A stretch of DNA of 36,617 bases from positions 1 through 36,617 of the forward strand of contig JANQFQ010000104.1 of NCBI GenBank assembly GCA_028277765.1, read 5' to 3'. Below, one piece after another: positions 33,083 to 36,617 of this stretch. This stretch comes from Desulfobacterales bacterium. Lineage in GTDB: Bacteria > Desulfobacterota > Desulfobacteria > Desulfobacterales > SURF-7. The first letter of the stretch is position 1. The number at the start of each line of letters is the position of its first letter. Below the pieces are notes generated by a model that was not told where the DNA came from, did not search any database, and saw nothing but the letters and a program-made list of their open reading frames with translations. The position numbers and the translations under genes are program-made.

Positions 33083-33109
33083 CTACTACTACCAGCATCC
33101 AGTATGTTT

Positions 33110-34489
33110 TTAAAAACTCACCGACATCTTAGCAGCATACATGTGCCAGTTCTTATCTGTATTGCCGTCATCATCAGGCTCGACCGAAAACAAACCGTCC
33201 ATGGCATGATACTCAAGTTTCATGGTCCAATTTTCATTTAAATCAAAACGTAGGCTCACACAATCATCATAGAGCCATGCATCAGCACCCATTATTCGAT
33301 CGGTCTCAGCAGTGTCAAGTTCATATAGCCCTTCCCCGTCTTTATCATCTTTATCATAATAAGAAAACGAACAATATACACCCATTTCAAACCACTCACA
33401 GAAACGGTATGCCGCGCTCACATAATACGCTTCATTTGTGTAATGGAAATTTAACATCGGTCTACCGCCATACTCAAATACTTCAAATTCTTCACCGGTG
33501 TCAATAAATATCGATATATCTATTCCTGTGAATTGATGTTCATACGCCAGGGTAAGATTCTTATAGACATACTCAACCGAATACACATTCTTGTCAAAGT
33601 TATCAACATCATATATCATGTCTACATCGATGTCCGTGTCATAATACACATGAAAATAGTAATCGGGCTGCACCCCAGGAGGCGCCGGAAATGGTGTCCA
33701 TCCTCCCATGCCATCAGGTACAACCAGCATCCCCGTGGCTTCATTTATAGCAAAATTAACTGTTAAAGACGAGTCCATTTCCATTGATGTTTGCATATAA
33801 GACCATCCAAGGCGGAACCCGTCAACAAAACTAAGCCTGTCAAGGGATGTTTCCCAGATAAGGGATGAAACAAATACGTCATCCATATCAATTGCCGTCA
33901 CCCCGGTTTGTGCCTGTGCTCTAAAAAATGCGTACAGCCCTGAATTCTCACCTTCTGTATCCATTCTGCCGAACAAGAGTTGGTAATTGGCATTTCCCAT
34001 AAACCCTAATGGAATGTTGCCGTAAATACCTGCGCCTTGAAGCCCCGCGCTTATATCTCTTGAAGTCTCATTGTAAATGCTCTGTGGCAACAGGATGCTC
34101 ACGCGGGCAGCGTCAAGATCCCTTGTATCATTATAAAACCCCATCGGTATTTTAAGATTTCCTGCCCTTAACCCGAGCCACTGCTTCCATCCATAGCTGA
34201 TCATGGCCCAGTCCAGCTTAAGATCATCGTTACCGTAATCGCCAAGGTCCCTGGCAAAAAACTGCAGCCCCACAGTAAGTTTGCCTGTAATCCGTGAGAG
34301 AAAGTTGATCCCAAATTCATTAAACTCAGTGGTCCCCCCTTCTGTATTAGCCATGTATTTATTGTCATCACTACAAAGGTATCCCTGCGATACAAACCCA
34401 TGGATGTCCACACCTCCCATGTTATATGCCTGGGGACTTCCGGCTAATATCATGATAACACTCACTGTTATAAACATAATTTTTTTCAT
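33110..34489 (-). CDS. Outer-membrane porin-like protein, cassette copy 1
   Basis: This 459-residue protein has a signal peptide (MKKIMFITVSVIMILAGSPQ, cleavage near QAYN) and a beta-barrel-like remainder rich in aromatic and acidic residues, ending MSVSF with a terminal phenylalanine. The first half carries GGVDIHGFVSQGYLCSDDN, FGINF, VGLQFFARDLGDYG and PMGFYNDTRDLDAARV, shared nearly word for word with the paralogue at 35186-36532; the middle differs more. It is the second gene of a two-gene unit, 12 bp after the short PstS-like gene, so the two are surely co-transcribed. Export of an unknown anion is a guess from the pairing. The Pfam family is not certain. Confidence 0.75.
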   Translation of the reverse strand: MKKIMFITVSVIMILAGSPQAYNMGGVDIHGFVSQGYLCSDDNKYMANTEGGTTEFNEFGINFLSRITGKLTVGLQFFARDLGDYGNDDLKLDWAMISYGWKQWLGLRAGNLKIPMGFYNDTRDLDAARVSILLPQSIYNETSRDISAGLQGAGIYGNIPLGFMGNANYQLLFGRMDTEGENSGLYAFFRAQAQTGVTAIDMDDVFVSSLIWETSLDRLSFVDGFRLGWSYMQTSMEMDSSLTVNFAINEATGMLVVPDGMGGWTPFPAPPGVQPDYYFHVYYDTDIDVDMIYDVDNFDKNVYSVEYVYKNLTLAYEHQFTGIDISIFIDTGEEFEVFEYGGRPMLNFHYTNEAYYVSAAYRFCEWFEMGVYCSFSYYDKDDKDGEGLYELDTAETDRIMGADAWLYDDCVSLRFDLNENWTMKLEYHAMDGLFSVEPDDDGNTDKNWHMYAAKMSVSF

Positions 34490-34501
34490 TTTGCAGCCCC
34501 C

Positions 34502-34954
34502 CTATTCAACGGAAATAATTTTTGTTCCAGTATTATTTGTATTAGAAGAAATATAGCCGATAGCCCCTTTTGTATTGCTGACATAGTCTACCATATCTTC
34601 TTCCGATGCAAGTGAAATAGGGGCGACCCCCTTGCCCGAAAAAACAAGCCTGATCCAGTAGCTCCGAAACTGTGAGGACGTTTTATTGACATACTTACTT
34701 AAAAAACGATCGTGGGTCTTTGATTTCTTCAATATCACAACAACAATGGTTTCATCTCCACTCCATGCAATCTTTCTACCTGTAAAAATGTTTTTCAAGT
34801 CAGTTTTGCTGATTGAATTTATTGGCAGGTTTGGATGACCAATGACAACAATATTGCCCGATGAAGCAAATGTCATTGGCACGGCCCCCGAATTGAAGGT
34901 AATAACCGCGGCAGTCAACACGATCCATAGCACTCTTTTGAATAAAGCACTCAT
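34502..34954 (-). CDS. Short PstS-like secreted protein (single-lobe PBP-like)
   Basis: The start is placed at 34954, because AGGAGG lies 6 bases upstream; ATG 34972 would put that site inside the coding region. The 150-residue product has a signal peptide to about residue 30, then VIGHPNLPINSISKTDLKNIFTGRKIAW, F..YW..LVFSGKG and NTKGAIGYISS, which correspond to the second lobe of PstS-type binding proteins. The first lobe and the phosphate loops (GST, TSSGT) are missing, so ordinary phosphate binding is unlikely. It precedes a porin by 12 bp. A second, nearly identical C-terminus is at the window edge. Databases often call such proteins phosphate ABC transporter substrate-binding proteins. 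Confidence 0.8.
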   Translation of the reverse strand: MSALFKRVLWIVLTAAVITFNSGAVPMTFASSGNIVVIGHPNLPINSISKTDLKNIFTGRKIAWSGDETIVVVILKKSKTHDRFLSKYVNKTSSQFRSYWIRLVFSGKGVAPISLASEEDMVDYVSNTKGAIGYISSNTNNTGTKIISVE

Positions 34955-34994
34955 AAATGACCTCCTGAACATTTGTCAGCCAGACTTGTTAAGC

Positions 34995-35023
34995 TTTATA
35001 ATATATCCGTCGTTTCTGGTTAA
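34995..35023 (-). promoter_or_regulatory. Candidate promoter of the PstS-like/porin cassette copy 1
   Basis: On the minus strand, TTAACC (35018-35023) and TATAAA (34995-35000) are 17 bp apart. The inferred start gives a leader of about 34 bases holding the AGGAGG site. No 11-bp array of Pho half-sites is present, unlike the promoters at 2332, 3895 and 7512. The rest of the 34955-35185 gap shows nothing else. Confidence 0.4.
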
Positions 35024-35185
35024 AATTCGAACAAATTCAACTGGATATAGCCACTGGCAATTTCGTTTTTGTATTGAGTTTCTGTAAAAGCCTGATAAAT
35101 CAGTATTTTTTCAAAAAGAGTAATGCTTAAAATTTGTAAAATTGTGTGAAGACTCAAATCGATTTCTTAATGAAACGTTTTCCGA

Positions 35186-36532
35186 TTAAAACCTTAATGT
35201 CATCTTAGCCGCATACAAATGCCAGTTCTTATCTGTGTTTCCGTCATCATCAGGATCGACCGAGTATAAACCGTCCATGCTGTGATGCTCAAGCTTCAGT
35301 GTCCAGTTCTCACTTAAATCAAAACGGAGACTCACGCATTCATCCTTGAGCCATGCATTGGCCCCCCATGTTTCACCGGTTGACGGGATCATTACATTAT
35401 CCCCATCCCTATCCTCTCTATTATAATAGGCTGTAGCATAATATGCCCCCAGTTCAAACCATTCTGAAAAACGGTAAGCCGCGCTCACATAATACGCTTC
35501 AGTCTCTATGTGATAATCCTGAAGGTACGGTTCTCCTGTCTCCCTAAGAAGAAGTGCCCCGCTGGTGTCAAGCATCGAGGTTAGCGTTTCAGTGTATACA
35601 TGCTCATATGCCAGGACAAGGTTGTCATAGACATACTCAACTGAATACACATTCATTTTAATTTTGCTAAGATCAAAAACAAAGCCTACTTCAATATCCA
35701 GGTCCACTATTGTATGGATGAAATAATCAGGCTGCAATGCCCCCGCAGGAATTCCTACCCATCCTCCCATGCCATCAGGTATAACGATCATGCCCAAGTA
35801 GCTGTTGACATTATAATTATAGTCCAGGGACGCTTCCACTTCCACAGACAAATCCAGAAAGCACCATCCTGTGCGGAGGCCTTCAAGGGGTGTCTCCCAT
35901 ATTAGGGAATAAACAAACAGGTCATCATAATCAATGTCCGTAATATCGTCTGCCCCCTGTGCTTCCAGGGCTGCTGTGGTCCCGGATTTATCACTCTTCG
36001 AATCTATTCTACCAAACAACACCTGGTAACAGGCATTTCCCATAAATCCCATGGGGATTGTCCCGTAAATACCGGCACCTTCAACCCCCGCGCTTTCATC
36101 CCTTGCTGTTTCACTGTAAAGGCTATGGGGCATCAGGATATTAACGCGAGCTGAATCAATATCCCTTATCTCATTATAAAACCCCCTCGGCATCTTCAGT
36201 CTTCCGGCCCTGAATCCAAGCCACTCCTTCCAGCCGTAGTTAATTACCGCCCAGTCAAGCTCAAGATCATCACCCCCGTAATCCCCAAGATCCCTGGCAA
36301 AAAACTGCAGCCCAACGGAAAGTCTGTCAGTAATCCTTTTGGTAAAATTTATTCCGAATTCATTAAACTCGGTAGTCCCCCCTTCAGTATCCGCCAGATA
36401 ATTATTGTCATCACTGCAGAGATACCCCTGGGATACAAATCCGTGGATGTCCACACCTCCTACTTCATACGCCTGGGGACTTCCTGCCATCATCACGATA
36501 ATGCAAACTGTTATAGACATAATTTTTTTCAT
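35186..36532 (-). CDS. Outer-membrane porin-like protein, cassette copy 2
   Basis: This 448-residue paralogue of the porin at 33110-34489 has a signal peptide MKKIMSITVCIIVMMAGSPQ and the same GGVDIHGFVSQGYLCSDDN, FGINF, VGLQFFARDLGDYGG, then RGFYNEIRDIDSARV. The C-terminal third is also close (TGETWGANAWLKDECVSLRF against the matching segment in copy 1), ending TLRF. The central part, around residues 185-300, diverges, the likely surface loops. It lies 12 bp after another PstS-like gene whose end is at the window edge, exactly as in copy 1. Confidence 0.75.
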   Translation of the reverse strand: MKKIMSITVCIIVMMAGSPQAYEVGGVDIHGFVSQGYLCSDDNNYLADTEGGTTEFNEFGINFTKRITDRLSVGLQFFARDLGDYGGDDLELDWAVINYGWKEWLGFRAGRLKMPRGFYNEIRDIDSARVNILMPHSLYSETARDESAGVEGAGIYGTIPMGFMGNACYQVLFGRIDSKSDKSGTTAALEAQGADDITDIDYDDLFVYSLIWETPLEGLRTGWCFLDLSVEVEASLDYNYNVNSYLGMIVIPDGMGGWVGIPAGALQPDYFIHTIVDLDIEVGFVFDLSKIKMNVYSVEYVYDNLVLAYEHVYTETLTSMLDTSGALLLRETGEPYLQDYHIETEAYYVSAAYRFSEWFELGAYYATAYYNREDRDGDNVMIPSTGETWGANAWLKDECVSLRFDLSENWTLKLEHHSMDGLYSVDPDDDGNTDKNWHLYAAKMTLRF

Positions 36533-36544
36533 TTTGCAGTCCCC

Positions 36545-36617
36545 CTATTCAACGGAAATAATTTTTGTGCCGCTGCTGTTTGTATTAGAAGAAACATACC
36601 CAATCGCCCCTTTTGTC
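36545..36617 (-). CDS. Short PstS-like secreted protein, C-terminal end only
   Basis: Twenty-three codons before the stop are visible, reading TKGAIGYVSSNTNSSG and TKIISVE, against TKGAIGYISSNTNNTG and TKIISVE in the gene at 34502-34954. The stop is TAG in both, and the spacing to the following porin is 12 bp in both. The gene starts beyond the right edge. Confidence 0.85.
   Translation of the reverse strand, partial: TKGAIGYVSSNTNSSGTKIISVE

Noticed and set aside
1..36617. tRNA, rRNA or riboswitch
   Set aside because: No cloverleaf-like segment, ribosomal RNA stretch or familiar riboswitch core was recognised by eye on either strand; a covariance-model search would be needed to exclude small RNAs.

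Overview
The window looks like a chromosomal segment of an anaerobic, sulfate-reducer-type Desulfobacterota (most likely Desulfobacterales). This is inferred from the mix of gene families (DUF4911 next to miaB, Porin_5-type and duplicated porins, short PstS-like proteins, a GAF-containing GspE/PilB-like ATPase, QueH, an ACR3-type ars operon), a moderately AT-rich composition, and intergenic DNA crowded with short palindromic repeats. No rRNA, tRNA, CRISPR array, transposase or phage gene was recognised.

Positions 1-13290 form a phosphate acquisition and control region. It starts with the end of a DUF47/PhoU-like gene and a chemoreceptor. A porin and the periplasmic phosphate-binding protein PstS follow, each behind a recognisable Pho box. 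Next come a small membrane protein and then pstC-pstA-pstB-phoU-phoB-phoR as one tight operon, also behind a Pho box. An arsR-arsC-acr3 arsenic operon sits on the opposite strand between pstS and pstC. Since Pst-type uptake can admit arsenate, the layout places phosphate import and arsenate detoxification side by side, with arsR and pstC diverging from one intergenic region.

Positions 13523-17252 carry two membrane-bound envelope enzymes: a GT39/ArnT-like glycosyltransferase and a strikingly AT-rich LTA-synthase-like sulfatase-fold protein. Positions 17336-22409 are a co-directional housekeeping run: DUF4911, miaB, bifunctional-nuclease-family protein, PHP-domain phosphatase and an ABC-F ATPase. 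A small membrane protein and a GAF-GspE/PilB-like ATPase follow, ending at a terminator that overlaps the tail of a convergent M48 peptidase-TPR gene. Then come yggS-queH (minus), a GT4 glycosyltransferase (minus), maf (plus) and a class III CoA-transferase (plus).

The right end (33110-36617, minus strand) is a tandem duplication of a two-gene cassette: a short PstS-like secreted protein followed 12 bp later by a porin. The second copy runs off the window.

Intergenic spaces hold at least five dispersed repeat families (called A to E here), some nested in one another. They occur mostly beside stop codons, and in one case the repeat supplies the C-terminus and stop codon of maf. The most notable signals are the Pho-box set that defines a local regulon including a porin, the ars operon embedded in the pst locus, the duplicated half-PstS/porin cassette, and the nested palindromic repeats.
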